Part shown: positions 12,501-23,368 of the stretch, piece after piece
Numbering within the stretch: the first letter of the stretch is position 1
Layout: every line of letters starts with the position of its first letter
NCBI RefSeq assembly: GCF_025698545.1
Contig: NC_068571.1
Location: 52,051,733-52,115,732, forward strand
DNA: 64,000 nt
Origin: Gossypium raimondii
Taxonomy: Eukaryota; Streptophyta; Magnoliopsida; Malvales; Malvaceae
Direction: 5' to 3'
Program-made: the position numbers and the translations under genes
Notes under the pieces: model-generated
The model's input: only the letters and a program-made list of their open reading frames with translations
Database searches by the model: none
What the model was told of the DNA's origin: nothing

Positions 12501-15500
12501 CAATAACATAGGGTTTTGGCTTATTTCCAGTTAAAGCAAGCCACACACCATCTCCCAGAGCCTTGTTGAAACTTTCCAGAGCAAGCTGTAAAATACAAAA
12601 CATCAATTGCCATAAGTAAAGAAAGGGAAGGCAAGTTGAAGATTGTGAAAATGTTACTAACTGTGTAGCAGTATGTTAATTTGCAAGACAATAGATAAAA
12701 GTTTAATAGCAATATCAGCAAATATGTACACAGTAAAACTGAATAATATCGGTTGAGCCATAAGAAATCTGCACAGACCTCAAGTTCTTCCCTCTCAAAA
12801 TGTAGAACGCCAATGTTGTTGAGCACTTCTACTGGCACAGCTTGACCTCCCTTTTCCAGAAGATTACGTGCCTTAACAAATATTTTGAGTTTTTTAAAGA
12901 AAATAAATATTAGATAGATAAGATAGCAATAGCAGAGAACATGAAGAATTAGGTCAATTCAAAAGGAGGAAGCCCCTACTGTCTTGAAGGCATCAAGAGC
13001 AGCTCCTGTGTCGGATGAAATTAACAACTCCGCTAGATCAAGAAATGCCTGTGTGTAAGTTACAATTAGAAACTCTTTAGTACAATGGCAAGAAAAAAGG
13101 ATGCCAAAATGGCAAATGCCAATGTCCACCAGCTTAACTCTGAACATTGAGGTTAATCTTTCAAGAAAGTTTCAAATTGAAGTATTTATACACAATAGTA
13201 CACAACAAAGTCTGAAACATAGTCCATTGACATAAAACTTTCTTAAAGCATATAAAGTACCTGTGCATCACGGGGATCAATTTTTGTGGCCTTTCTCATA
13301 AATTCTTGGGCCTTATCAACCTGACCAAGCTGAACATATATGTGCCCAAGTGCCTACAGGAAAGAATATAATTCAATAAAGTACAAAAGCAAAAAAACTC
13401 AAACCGCAAAACTCAAAAACAACAATGCCATTTTTACTCACCTTTAATGTCTCACAATTGTCAGGGTAAACCTCTAAAACTTTTTCAAAGTTCGAAAGTG
13501 CAGTCCTAAAATCTCCTGATTTAAGTTTCACTTGTCCCAAACCTGTTGCAACAAAATCAAATTAATGGCAAATGACATTTCAGGAATAACTTTGATATAA
13601 TCATCATGCTTGGAAATTTCATATCAATCATTTTCAACAAATCGTCCTATCTCATTCATTATTAAATGTTTGAAATTACACTACCCATCTGATTGATTTT
13701 GTCATTTCCACACTTAAAAATTGTCACATTAAAAATGACACAGGTAAATTCAAGCCTGAGCTAATTGAGTTCAAACTAAAACTAAACAATCCGGCAACAT
13801 AATGCACAAAATTAGTAGAGTGTTTGAACTCAAAAGTATATTAAATGGGTATCTTACCATAGTAAGGAAACACAAATTCTTGGGGCTTATTGATTTCCTT
13901 GATAGATGCCATGTAATAGAACCCAGCTTTTTCAAAGTCCCCCTACACTAAGAAGAAAAAATAATCCTCTGATCAGTAAAGAATCAAAATCATCATAGTT
14001 TGCGAAGCATGACTAATTCAGTAGCTTTAGATTGTTTTATTTATCAGATAAGCCCACCTATTTCATTCTAAGGCAAAATCAGATCAAAAGCGGAAAAGAG
14101 GATCAGCTAATGCATTTTCTGTTTTGCTATCAACAAAGAACAAGCCAGGATATCCTCGCATTTCCACGTCTTTCATCTCAAAGTAGTAATAATATTAAGG
14201 GTTGATTAAAAACAGAGAAATAAAGGAATAGTATTTGGACCTTGCTATGATAAGAGCGTGCTAGATTATAGAAAGAATGTGATTTTGTTGGTCCATGATT
14301 CGTGACAGCAAGAGCAGTTTCAGTCAGTTGCTCAACTAAAAAGTGTTGTCCAGTGAAGAAAAAGTGATTTGCCAGATAATTTAGTGCCATTGCACAATAG
14401 GGGTATATCTCAAAAGCTCTTCGCATTTTGTCCATGCCTTTCTGGATCCCAGCAGCTGTAAAGACACATTAAAGCATCATCACTGCACCAAAATCAGGAA
14501 ACAGAACAAAAACCAAACCACAGAGAACATTGAACATAAGCAGAATAATCGTATCTCCCAGCCTACCATCATTTGCTTGCAAATCCATGATTGCCAAAGC
14601 AACCAGAGCTTCAACATTTTCCAAGTCTAACTGCAAATATTAATTTTTGGAGACAAAGAGAAGAATCACCATGCCATATATTATTGCAATTTGAAACATA
14701 AACAGCTGCAACACATTCATAAAGAAAAGAAATGTAATTGATTGAACCAATTACCTCTAAAACCCGCTGAAATGCCTGTCTAGCCTTTTGAAATTGACCC
14801 AATTTATATCGACAGAGACCAATCCCAAGTCTGACTGCCCCAGGACAATTAGGATACACTTGCAAGGCCCTCTTATAAAAGCAATGTGCTATGTGAGTTA
14901 ACAAACTTGTCCTGATTTTAAATCCTCAAGTTAAAAAAGCATGAACTGCCGAATAAGATTAATGTAACAGACCTTATATAACTCCAATGAATCAGCATAA
15001 CGACCACGATTGAACTCAACACATGCCTGAAGATATCAGAAAGAGTTACTTACAGGGAAAAAAAATGCAAAATATTAATTCATGCCCTAAACTGGATTGC
15101 CAGGCCATTCCAGCCAGAGCTTTACTTCTTTACAGAAACGAATGAGCTTACATAAAATTTATCATGCACAATTTCTCAATTGTATAATGTACCAGAACTA
15201 TGGTCACTTGCACAACAATATCATAGAAATTAACAGCTTATATCATTCTCTCCTCCTTTAGTAAAACCTTCAATGCAATCAACAAATCTAACACTACTAT
15301 AATATCACACTAGATAGAAAGAAAGAATAATTAAGTACACCTGACCAAGAAGAGCAGGAACATTATCTCGATCTCCTTCCAATACAATCTTAAACGCAGA
15401 AAATGCCTGTTCTACTTCACCTTTTGCCAGGAGAAGCTGACCTGTAAGTAGTAGACATTGATTGAATTCAAAGGCATATCAACAATATAGAACAGTTTCT

Positions 15501-16488
15501 GACCTAACAGAAAAAGCCAAAAATGATAGTAATACGACAGGTTATCAGCAAAAGAATCATATGTTCATCACAAACTATACTAGGTACCAAGCATAACCTA
15601 GTATCAATAGGAAAAGTAGAAAAAATATTCTTCAACTTAAAACCCAGTTCAAGGATGATGACACTAATCAGTATCTGCACATATGCAACAGCATAACAGA
15701 GTCCAAAAATGTTCACCTTTGCCAACCCAAGTCGAAGGCTCATGCATATCAATTCTCGATGCTTTATTGTAATATTGTGTAGCCAAAATAAAATGTTCTT
15801 CTTTTTCTCTTTGTCTTGTCTCAATTTTTCCAAGGTAGCTGTAATAAGCCCCTAAAGCATTTAGGATAGCAATCCTCTCGTATCTAACATCAGCATAATA
15901 TTCATCAATTTCTACAAAAAGGAGAAAATTCCAATCAGAACAAGCAGAAAAACAATTAATCAGTCACCACAAATTCAATAAAATCAGTAGTAAGCAAAAA
16001 ACAGTAAGAATAACAAAACGCAGAGTACCAGGACTGGATCCTTCTTCCAGAATTTGTCGAAATTGTTCAACCTTCCCTTGTTTAAAGTACTCCCTCTACA
16101 GAATCAAGACCAGAAATTAATAAATATAAAGCATATTCTAATTCTAAAAAAATAAAAATTCAGATTCAAGTTAAACTAATTTCAACTCAACTTTTGCAAT
16201 GAAGAATATCGAATTTGGGGAGATACGATAAAAAAACAAGAAAAAAAAAAGGAAAATCCTAAAACATAAGCGTAACATAACGGAGACAATTCCACAAGCC
16301 ATAATACGAAAGATTTATCAAAATTAAAATAAGAAAAAATAGCGAACCGCAATGATGAGCCAAAGATCGAGAGGAGCTTGCTCGGCTTTAAGGATATCAA
16401 GAATATCAGAAGCATCTCGGGGAAGTTGATCCAGAGCCACCCGTACTTCTTCCTCTGAGTTTTGAACCGGTATATACACGCACGCCAT
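6587..16488 (-). CDS. CTR9: CTR9 / VIP6 (ELF8), TPR subunit of the Paf1 complex, 24 exons
   Basis: Complete gene of 1096 codons plus stop; the Arabidopsis homologue is of very similar length. Coding exons: 16348-16488, 16029-16095, 15717-15911, 15341-15441, 14973-15026, 14755-14871, 14567-14630, 14241-14455, 13858-13942, 13442-13542, 13261-13353, 12980-13048, 12779-12871, 12319-12585, 11611-11691, 11361-11519, 11018-11113, 9808-9909, 9621-9728, 9305-9529, 8375-8641, 8200-8271, 7471-7791, 6587-6784. Frame is kept at every junction. The protein starts MACVYIPVQNSEEEVRVALD. It has TPR repeats from about residue 130 to 800 (e.g. RALQVYPNCPGAVRLGIGLC), then a charged coiled coil (AAEREEQQNRQKQEAARQL), and a basic/acidic tail ending GGDALDDDED. 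CTR9 is a nuclear scaffold of the Paf1 complex, which couples RNA polymerase II elongation to H3K4/H3K36 methylation. In Arabidopsis it is needed for FLC expression. All donors are GT except probably that of exon 22 (GC). Confidence 0.96.
6785..7470 (-). repeat. CTR9 intron 23 with degenerate 'gggtcatttcagg' micro-repeats
   Basis: Between 6990 and 7170 the sequence repeatedly varies 'gggtcatttcaggtt' and 'ggtttgagtcatttcagg'. This is a short degenerate array of a type also present, in opposite orientation, in intron 2 of the DRIP-type gene (59154-59842). No coding signal. Confidence 0.45.
8198..8206 (-). other. Tandem donor (GC, or GT 6 nt upstream) at CTR9 exon 22
   Basis: The minus strand reads CGT GTACAG|GCAAGA. 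Using the GC donor keeps Val-Gln before Glu-Gln-Trp-Lys, matching the FKRV-x-EQWKS spacing I recall from plant CTR9. The GT six bases earlier would also stay in frame, dropping two residues. Confidence 0.55.
10274..10499 (-). repeat. 113-bp direct tandem duplication in CTR9 intron 17
   Basis: 10274-10386 and 10387-10499 are head-to-tail copies that differ at a single base (cacaaact versus cacaaatt). The near-identity implies a recent duplication. Confidence 0.92.
10500..10945 (-). repeat. Older ~225-bp imperfect tandem duplication in CTR9 intron 17
   Basis: The segment around 10505-10730 recurs at 10731-10945. Shared blocks include 'aaaagtcaaactgaacaaag', 'caaatctattctg' and 'cctataattgga'. 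The copies differ by many substitutions and small indels, so this duplication is older than the adjacent 113-bp one. Confidence 0.8.
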
Positions 16489-16656
16489 TGATTGCTAGAT
16501 AGAGATTGAAAATTTCTCGAACAAAAAATTTAAGAGTTAATTCGAGATAAACCCTAGATATATACCTCTACCTATTTTGAATTTTTTTTTTTTTGGGATG
16601 TATTTCTAATTAGAGCTAATAAGGAATACCTGAGCGGAGACGGGATCTTCAGTTTA

Positions 16657-16666
16657 CTTTTATATA
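16657..16666 (-). promoter_or_regulatory. Probable TATA box of CTR9
   Basis: Reads TATATAAAAG on the minus strand, about 170 bp upstream of the ATG. This would give a 5' leader of about 140 nt containing a long A run (around 16578-16591). Confidence 0.45.
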
Positions 16667-16671
16667 TGTGG

Positions 16672-17245
16672 GTTAATATATTATTTGTTACCTGAATTTG
16701 GATTTAATATTCAATTTGGTACATAAAATTTTTAATTTGGTACTTAAGTTTTTCCTTGTTCCAATTAAGTACTTATATTTTTTACTAGATCACATATGTC
16801 AAATATTCATTGGTCCGAGTAAGTTTAATTTTAATCACTCAATTTCAAAAATTACAAAACGATCATTAAACTATTCAAAAAGTTTATTTAAGTCATTTGA
16901 TTGTTAAGCTCCAAGTAATAATTCAACGATTGGTACAACAGATTAGTACCCATCAACGAGTTTAAGAATATATCTTAGATTTAAGTTGATTTGACGGCTA
17001 GTGTTAAAGATTGTAGAAGAAAGTTGTTTGGATTTTAATTCATAAATTCGTGATATTTAAAATTGTTTGGTAAAAGAAAAAGAACCGTAGAAGAAAAGGA
17101 GAATGAAAGCTTTCGATTGGTGTAGAAGGTATAAATAAAGATGACCGTACAATAATAATTTTAACAACTTAGTAACTTAAATGGAAACTTTCAAATAATT
17201 CAATAATCATTTTGTAACTTTCGAAATTGAATGATTAAATATAAA
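16672..17245. repeat. M2-type repeat upstream of CTR9
   Basis: From about 16825 the sequence matches elements at 34288-34705 (inverted) and 35457-35965 (same orientation). Shared blocks include 'aattacaaaacgatcattaaactattcaaa', split by small changes, and the 'gtagaagaaaaggagaatgagagct'-like core. The ends carry 'cattttgtaacttt' in inverted arrangement, as in a TIR element. The first ~150 bp (16672-16824) are another low-complexity repeat ('ggtacttaagtttttcc'). Confidence 0.6.
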
Positions 17246-18800
17246 TATACTAATAATTTAATGACCTTAAATATAATTTACCTGAATTTTATTATCCAAA
17301 CATTGAAATTAAATAATTGTGCCCAATTTGTAACTCATATATTAAAACCAATTAATCCAAATTTAATTAATCTTCATAGGCCCGAAATTCAAAAAGCAAA
17401 TATCTTAATCTAAATTAATAGTAGACTTGTTCAAAAATCGGGATACCGTTCAAGCATGAAGGTTCATTCGAAAAATAGGAAAATTGAATAAAAATATAAG
17501 GTCCAAAAAATGAGTTTAGGTAAAAAAAAAATTTTAAACCCATTTTCTATTAAGTTTGGCATCGAAAATATTTTTAACTCGAGCTCAACCCAACCCGGTT
17601 TGATATATATCATTTATATTTTAATTATAATAACTACATTTATAAATTATAAATAAATAAAACCCAATTCTCATATTCAACATGAACCCATTAACTTAAC
17701 CCAAACATACTCAAAGTCTTCAATCTTAATTTCTACAGCCCATGCCTAATCTCACATCTCATTCTCAGCCATTAAACCTAATTTCTAATCTCAACAAAGA
17801 AAGCCTGCTTGCGACAGTTGAATTTTCAGTCAAGTCAGTAACTAACTAACTCAGTATGTATTTTTACTTTAATTTTTTTTTAATTTGGGTTAATTTATTT
17901 GGGTTTAAGAGAAATTTTAATTTGGGTTTAACATTGGGGTTTGTAATAAGTAATGTGTATGTATTTTAAAATCGATCGATTTGATCGGTTTAGTCACTTA
18001 ACTTTTGCACATCCATAGAAGTAGATTTTATAAGACCAAGGCAAAAGGCTAAATAGAAATTTTCAAATTTGACCCGCAAACCTGAATTCAAATAAATTTA
18101 ATCATTAGAAAGTTACTTAAATAACTCGAACTTCTAAACTTGAAATAGTTCATATATAAAAATATTTTAAATTAAAATGTCTTGGACCCAAAGTAAAATG
18201 AAATCGAAATGACATAAATATAAAATGAAACTCAAAATAATGTTAACATCAAATGATCATCAAAACTTTGACAAGGGATGAACAATCAATCGATTCGATT
18301 CAAAAAACTTAAAAATTAAAAAATGTAATTTTTATTTTTGTAAAAACCAAAACTAAACCCGCATTTTGATAAAACCGACCAAATCGACTCAACATTTTTT
18401 CAATCGGATCGGTTTCCAAAATTTTGTACGCTTTCACTGTTTTTTTTTTCTATCAATTGCTGGGTTCATTTGCTTGGTAAATTTGGAGAGTTTAATTTGG
18501 GTTTAAATTTTCTTTAATATAGTTGGGTAATTTTATTACGGGTTTAATATTTGGTTTAAGTAAAATTTATTTGGGTTTAATATTGGGTTTGTTTTTAGGT
18601 TGGGTAATGGGTTTATATATTTCAAAAATTATAAATATATTTAATAAATCGATATATAATTCAGAGTCGGTTAATTTGATTTTGGATTTTCAAAATCAAA
18701 ATTGACTCGGCTTAAAATAATTAAGTTTTCAAAGTAACTCTAAATTGGACTTGAAATAATCGAAATCGATTAGTTCGATTGGTTTAGTCGGTCTAGTCAA
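17246..18800. other. Gene-free degenerate repeats
   Basis: AT-rich sequence with stretches such as 'ctcgagctcaacccaacccgg' split across variants near 17578-17602, and 'aatcgattcgattcaaaaaa' near 18288. These resemble eroded termini of hAT-like non-autonomous elements. No coding frame is credible. Confidence 0.4.
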
Positions 18801-21130
18801 TGTAACAGTCCAATTTTTGGTGGTGTCAGAAATAGTGGTTCGAGACCACTAAATCCGATGAGTGAGTTCAAAATTTTTATTATTTATGATTTATGATTTA
18901 AATGTGAATTTAGGAAGGTTTATGAATTAGTGAATTATGCTTTAGAAATATTTGTTAGATTAATTGGTTTTGAAAATGAGGTATCGAGACCTCAATTTTA
19001 TAAACCGAGCTGTAAATGTTTTTACAAATATTTAAGGAGTGTCATTAAGGTAGTATTAAAGTTTCGTTAGAAAATTTTAACGTTTTTATAGTTAATTAAC
19101 TAAAAATGACTAAATTAAAAAAGGTGCAAAACTTGCTAATTAAAGAAATAGTGATTAAATGACTTAATTAATGAACAAAGGAGGACTTAAGGAGAAATTA
19201 TGCCTAAAATAAAGGCATGAGGCGGCATAAGCAGAAAAGAAAACAAAAATCATGTGATTAAAGGGCAAAATTGTAAATTTTGTGAAATTAACTTAGATAA
19301 ATTGAATTCTAAACTTTTCTAGGCTATTCTTTTTCTAATTTTCAGTCAAAAAACGCCATTGAAGGTCCTCTAAGATGGTTTTTCATATTTTTGCATCATG
19401 TGAGTTCAATTCTTGCTCTTTTCTTGTAATTTTTGTATTTTTAAGACTTTTATAATTAGGTCCAACTATTTAATTCATTAGTTTTTGATTCTATGGATAA
19501 TTTTGAAAGTTATCATTGATTATTTTTGGATTTTTATGATGAATTAACATGAATTTGAAGTTTTAATTTTGTTATATGAAGATTTTATCAAGTAATTTCA
19601 ATAGAAATTGATTTTAAAACCAAATTGTGAAAAGATTAAATCTTAGGGTTTGGTATTAAAGTCTATTTTATTAAAGACTGTGTAATAGCTTATAATATTT
19701 AGATAAAGTTTTAATTGAGAAAATTTATCTCATTTGATGAGTTAATTGGTGAGGACTAAATTGTAAAAACTATAAAAGTTGGGGTAATTGTGTAATTTTG
19801 AATTTTGAGGGGTATAAATTGTGAAGTGGACTAAAATTGAAATATATGCTAATGAATGAAAAATTTTACATTCTAGATCAAGAGCTCGTAGATCAACGAG
19901 AAAAAGGGAAATTAGTCGAGTAGTCTCTGAACTACTACCAATTTTACAATCAACCCAGGTAAGTTCATATGGTTAAAATTTCATGATTATTTGTTAATTT
20001 AGGAATGATATAATATATTTATTTATATTTTGTTGTTGAAATTAAGATTATTGTAAACGTATGAAAATTAAATTGAATGTTTAAAACGAGTAGAATGCAG
20101 GATTGAGTACGATTGTTCCGTGACAAAGAATGAATTGACGGATAAGACCATGGTTGGACCATGGCAATATTTAAATGTAAGACCGTAGCTGGGCTATGGC
20201 ATTTTAATGAAAATACCATAACTGGGTTATAGCACCTTGAACGTAAGACCATGGTTGGACCATGGCAGTATAGATACATGTGTAAGACCATAGCTGGGCT
20301 ATGGCATTCTGATGATAAGACCATAACTGAGTTATGACACTACAAATGCAAGACCATGGCAAGGCCATGACAACGCATGTGTAAAACCATAGTTGGACTA
20401 TGGCACAAAAAGAACGATGTACTCATATCCGTAAGCCGTTCTTCAATTCAGTAAGAAATGATAAGAGACTTAGGTGATTGAATTGAAAGATTTATAGATT
20501 ATTATTGATATTGATATTAAGAGAGTGTGTTTATTGATTATATTGTATTTGATAGGGAAAAATGTATGATTTATTTACAATTTAATTTATTATATTATAT
20601 TAAGTTCGGTAAGATCAATGTTTAACCTATTGAACTTACTAAGCTTTATTAAGCTTACTCGTGCTGTTTAATGTTCTTGTAGATTAACGTGTAGTCAAAA
20701 GATCGGATCAGCACATCAAGCTACACTATTTAGTTTATTCCGGTAGTTTTTGCAATGTAAATTTTGGTTTATATGGCATGTATAGGGTTGGTTTGGCAAT
20801 GAAATAGTTTGAATTTTGGTTGCGAATCTTAAATGTTTGTATGTATGTAATTCGTAGTAGAATTTGATAAATCAATGAAATGAGTTAAATATGTAGGTAT
20901 AAGTAAAAGAAATATTTGTGATGTTATGTCATGTTGAGAACATGTTTTGGCTTGTATTGATTGTTTGATTGGGATATATTGGTGTATGTGAATGTTGAGT
21001 ATAGGTTAATGTCAAAATGGGTGAGAAAAGTGGCTTTAAAATGGCCTTAAATTCTCTCATTGGTAAATTCTTGTAACTGTGATTAACGATTTATAGTCTT
21101 CTTGTAGGGTAGATATTTATTGAAGGAAGA
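18801..21130 (+). mobile_element. TGTAACA-type LTR (copy A), 3' end truncated or eroded
   Basis: Starts TGTAACAGTCCAATTTTTGG. It aligns along its first ~430 bp with the reverse complement of 25925 downward, sharing 'gaggtatcgagacctc', 'ttagtattaaagtttc'-like and 'ggtgcaaaacttgctaa' blocks. It is therefore the same family as copy B in opposite orientation. Typical cotton-LTR-like text ('cttactaagctttattaagc') occurs at 20635-20655. No matching terminus is found at the right. No polymerase or gag sequence is attached, so this is a solo or truncated LTR. It contains the palindrome array at 20144-20406. Confidence 0.7.
20144..20406 (+). repeat. Array of eight covarying palindromes, ~33-bp period
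   Basis: Palindromes start at 20148, 20183, 20216, 20249, 20288, 20321, 20354 and 20387 (spacings 35, 33, 33, 39, 33, 33, 33). Each is two 6-nt arms around a 5-nt loop. Examples are CCATGGttggaCCATGG, CCATAGctgggCTATGG and CCATAActgagTTATGA. The inner two base pairs rotate GG:CC, AG:CT, AA:TT through the array, so the top-level repeat is a trimer of about 100 bp. Most changes are compensated in the other arm. Units 3, 6 and 7 have one mismatch each and unit 2 has one G-T pair. Not coding. Confidence 0.9.
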
Positions 21131-21257
21131 GAATTGATGACCAAGGCATAAAAGTTCTACGGGCAAATTTGACCTTTACAGAATCTCTAACCTTAACTTT
21201 CGTTCCCATTGCTATAATATTGCAGTATTCTGATTTTATCAGAATAACATGCCCCTC

Positions 21258-21347
21258 TCATGGAAAGTCGCTGGAGGGATCGGCGCTGCTGTCGGGGACC
21301 CAGTCAACGTGGCGATGGTTCCTATGCAAGTTGACTCTTCTATGGAT
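21258..21347 (+). pseudogene. Fragment of a mitochondrial carrier (dicarboxylate carrier / uncoupling protein type)
   Basis: In the frame starting at 21258 the translation reads SWKVAGGIGAAVGDPVNV then AMVPMQVDSSM. This matches the AG-x-IGA-x-VG-x-P-x-D-x-x-x-VRMQ signature at an internal repeat of plant mitochondrial dicarboxylate carriers/PUMPs. The D of the P-x-D motif is N and the R before MQ is P, so the signature is damaged. No flanking carrier exon is recognisable. The 90-bp scrap is more GC-rich than its surroundings and abuts an M3 element at 21357. Probably a captured or relict exon piece. Confidence 0.55.
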
Positions 21348-21356
21348 AGAAAAAAA

Positions 21357-21719
21357 TTGGTTAAAATATACCATATGTCCATGTACTCTTTATAAATTTA
21401 GAATTTAATCCTTATACTTTTATTTCCAGGTATTTAGTCTCCCCATTTTTCTGGTTTCAAAATGAAAGTCTAATTGTTAACATTACTAACTTCTTTTTTG
21501 TTAAATTTGTCGGGTATGATATTTTAAAATAAAATAAACATTCACTTGGTAGCTTTGTAATTAAAAAATAACATTGTAATGAACTTAAATTTAACAAAAG
21601 TTTAACAACATTAATAATTGAACTTAAATTTTAATTTCAAGAGTAAAGAAAATAAAAATACATGTACTAAATTTCAAATTTATTGAAAATATAGAGATGT
21701 ACACCATATTTTAACCCAA
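21357..21719. repeat. TIR element, family M3, copy 1
   Basis: Left end 'ttggttaaaatataccatat'. Right end 'tgtacaccatattttaaccc', its inverted complement. Interior blocks 'tccttatacttttattt' and 'aaataaaaatacatgtac' are also inverted. A second copy lies at 47211-47581. Confidence 0.75.
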
Positions 21720-21724
21720 AAAAA

Positions 21725-22256
21725 GGTTTAATGACAAATTTGGCCACTAACAATTACATGTTTTGTCAAAATGGCTCTAATTGTATTTTGGAGTCTTTTT
21801 GGCCATAAACTTTTATTCTTTTTTCAAATTGCTTTTTTTTAAACAGATTTGATGAAAATACCGTTAAAAAGTTAACGGATGATGTAGAATTTCATATGTG
21901 GAATATTTTTAACGAGATGTAATCTATCTTGAAAATATTGAATGTGTGCATTCATTTTGAAACCTTTTCTTAGATAATTACGTTTATTTTCTTTAAATTA
22001 AGAGTTATTTTTAATTTCATGAATTATTTATTTTATTATTTTTACATATAATTATTTTATTGGGTTGCCTAAATATTATACATATAAAATTCCACATCAT
22101 CCCGTTAAAATTTTTAACGGTACTTTCAACAAATCTATTAAAAAAATAATTTAAAAAAAGGAATAATGGTTGATGGCCAAAAAAAGACTTAAAAATACAA
22201 CGATGGTCGTTTTGACAAAACATGTAAATGTTAGTGGCTAAATTTATCATTAAGCC
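21725..22256. repeat. Long-TIR element, family M4
   Basis: The first ~150 bp (starting ggtttaatgacaaatttggc) return in inverted form at the right end (ending gctaaatttatcattaagcc). Matching inner blocks include 'acatgttttgtcaaaa' and 'accgttaaaa'. The long arms around a ~200-bp middle mark a foldback-type non-autonomous DNA transposon. It begins 6 bp after the preceding M3 element. Confidence 0.8.
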
Positions 22257-23368
22257 AAAAAAAAACTTTATCCCGATTTTACCCGACATCATGTTTATCT
22301 ACTTTTGTACCGTAAAAAAGTGATTATTTTAAAAATTTTCTCTAATTAAACTTCAATATTAAATACGAATACTAAAATAAGAAAAATCCAATAACATGGC
22401 CATGGATGTAATAAAGTACACGCCTCTTGCAAAAAGGAATAATTTAAGTACAAATCCCTATTGCTTTCTTTTGAGAAAGGAATTAAATGAAATTAGTACA
22501 ATCATTATTTTTCTTTGTAATATTAAAGGAAATTTAGTGCACTTCTCTTTTTTACTATAAATTGCCAAAGGATGCATGCATGTGAAGGACCAGTTGGATT
22601 AATTAGATGATTGTTGATTAGATTCGATCACAGTTGGGTTTGGGTTGTAATTTAAATCTTTTGTATTTTCTTTTCCCTTCTAGATTTAGTTTGGTTTGTC
22701 CCAACTGATTGACTCCAATTTATTGTTTAATTGATTGATTTGGATTAAAAGGTAAAATATCAAATTTAGTCCTCGATATTTATATTTTAATCAATTAAAT
22801 TTAGTCATTAGTATTTGAAACAGAGTCAATTTTTAATGAAAATTCTGGTTAAAACATTAGTTTTTTTAAAGATGTTGGCATGGTAATTCATATATACTCC
22901 ATGCTGATATAACATTATTTTTTATATGTCATATCAACAAATAATTTGAAAATTATAAAATATTAAAATAAATATAAAAATATTTAAAATTAACATAAAT
23001 ACGCGTGAGTTGTCATATTTAAAATTTTAATGTTTTAGTCAATATTTTCGTTAAAAGAAAATACCAATTCGGCTCTTTTTGAAAGGCTGATGATCATAAA
23101 AATTCTTCTCACTAATAAATATTTGTTTCATCAAAAAACCCTAAAAACTTTTCTTTTTATTTCTCCAAGTTGTTTGTTTCTTATCCTTTGTTTTGCCCAG
23201 CAACAGTGCCAGCCTTTTTCTCCCTCTCACCAACCATTTATTTTTTTCTCCCTCTCATTCACTTCACGTATCTTCTCTCTTTTCAATTTGTAAATCTATT
23301 TTGTGGGTATCTTTGTTGTCTTCATAAGTTGTGATGGACAGATAACAGTGCCAATCATTCCCTAAAAC
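22257..23368. other. Gene-free spacer
   Basis: AT-rich sequence. The part from about 22750 to 23070 ('caaatttagtcctcgatatt') resembles another eroded element. 23130-23290 is a pyrimidine-rich stretch with no convincing frame. Confidence 0.35.

Noticed and set aside
20019..20324. Minus-strand 101-codon frame with repeats (HSPAMVLH, HGPTMVLR)
   Set aside because: It is only a translation of the 33-bp palindrome array; a period divisible by three keeps the frame open.
21169..21408. Plus-strand 79-codon frame over the carrier scrap
   Set aside because: Different frame from the carrier similarity; no homology of its own that I recognise.
23090..23293. 67-codon frame rich in F, L and S
   Set aside because: Product of a pyrimidine-rich tract; no homology or splice signals.
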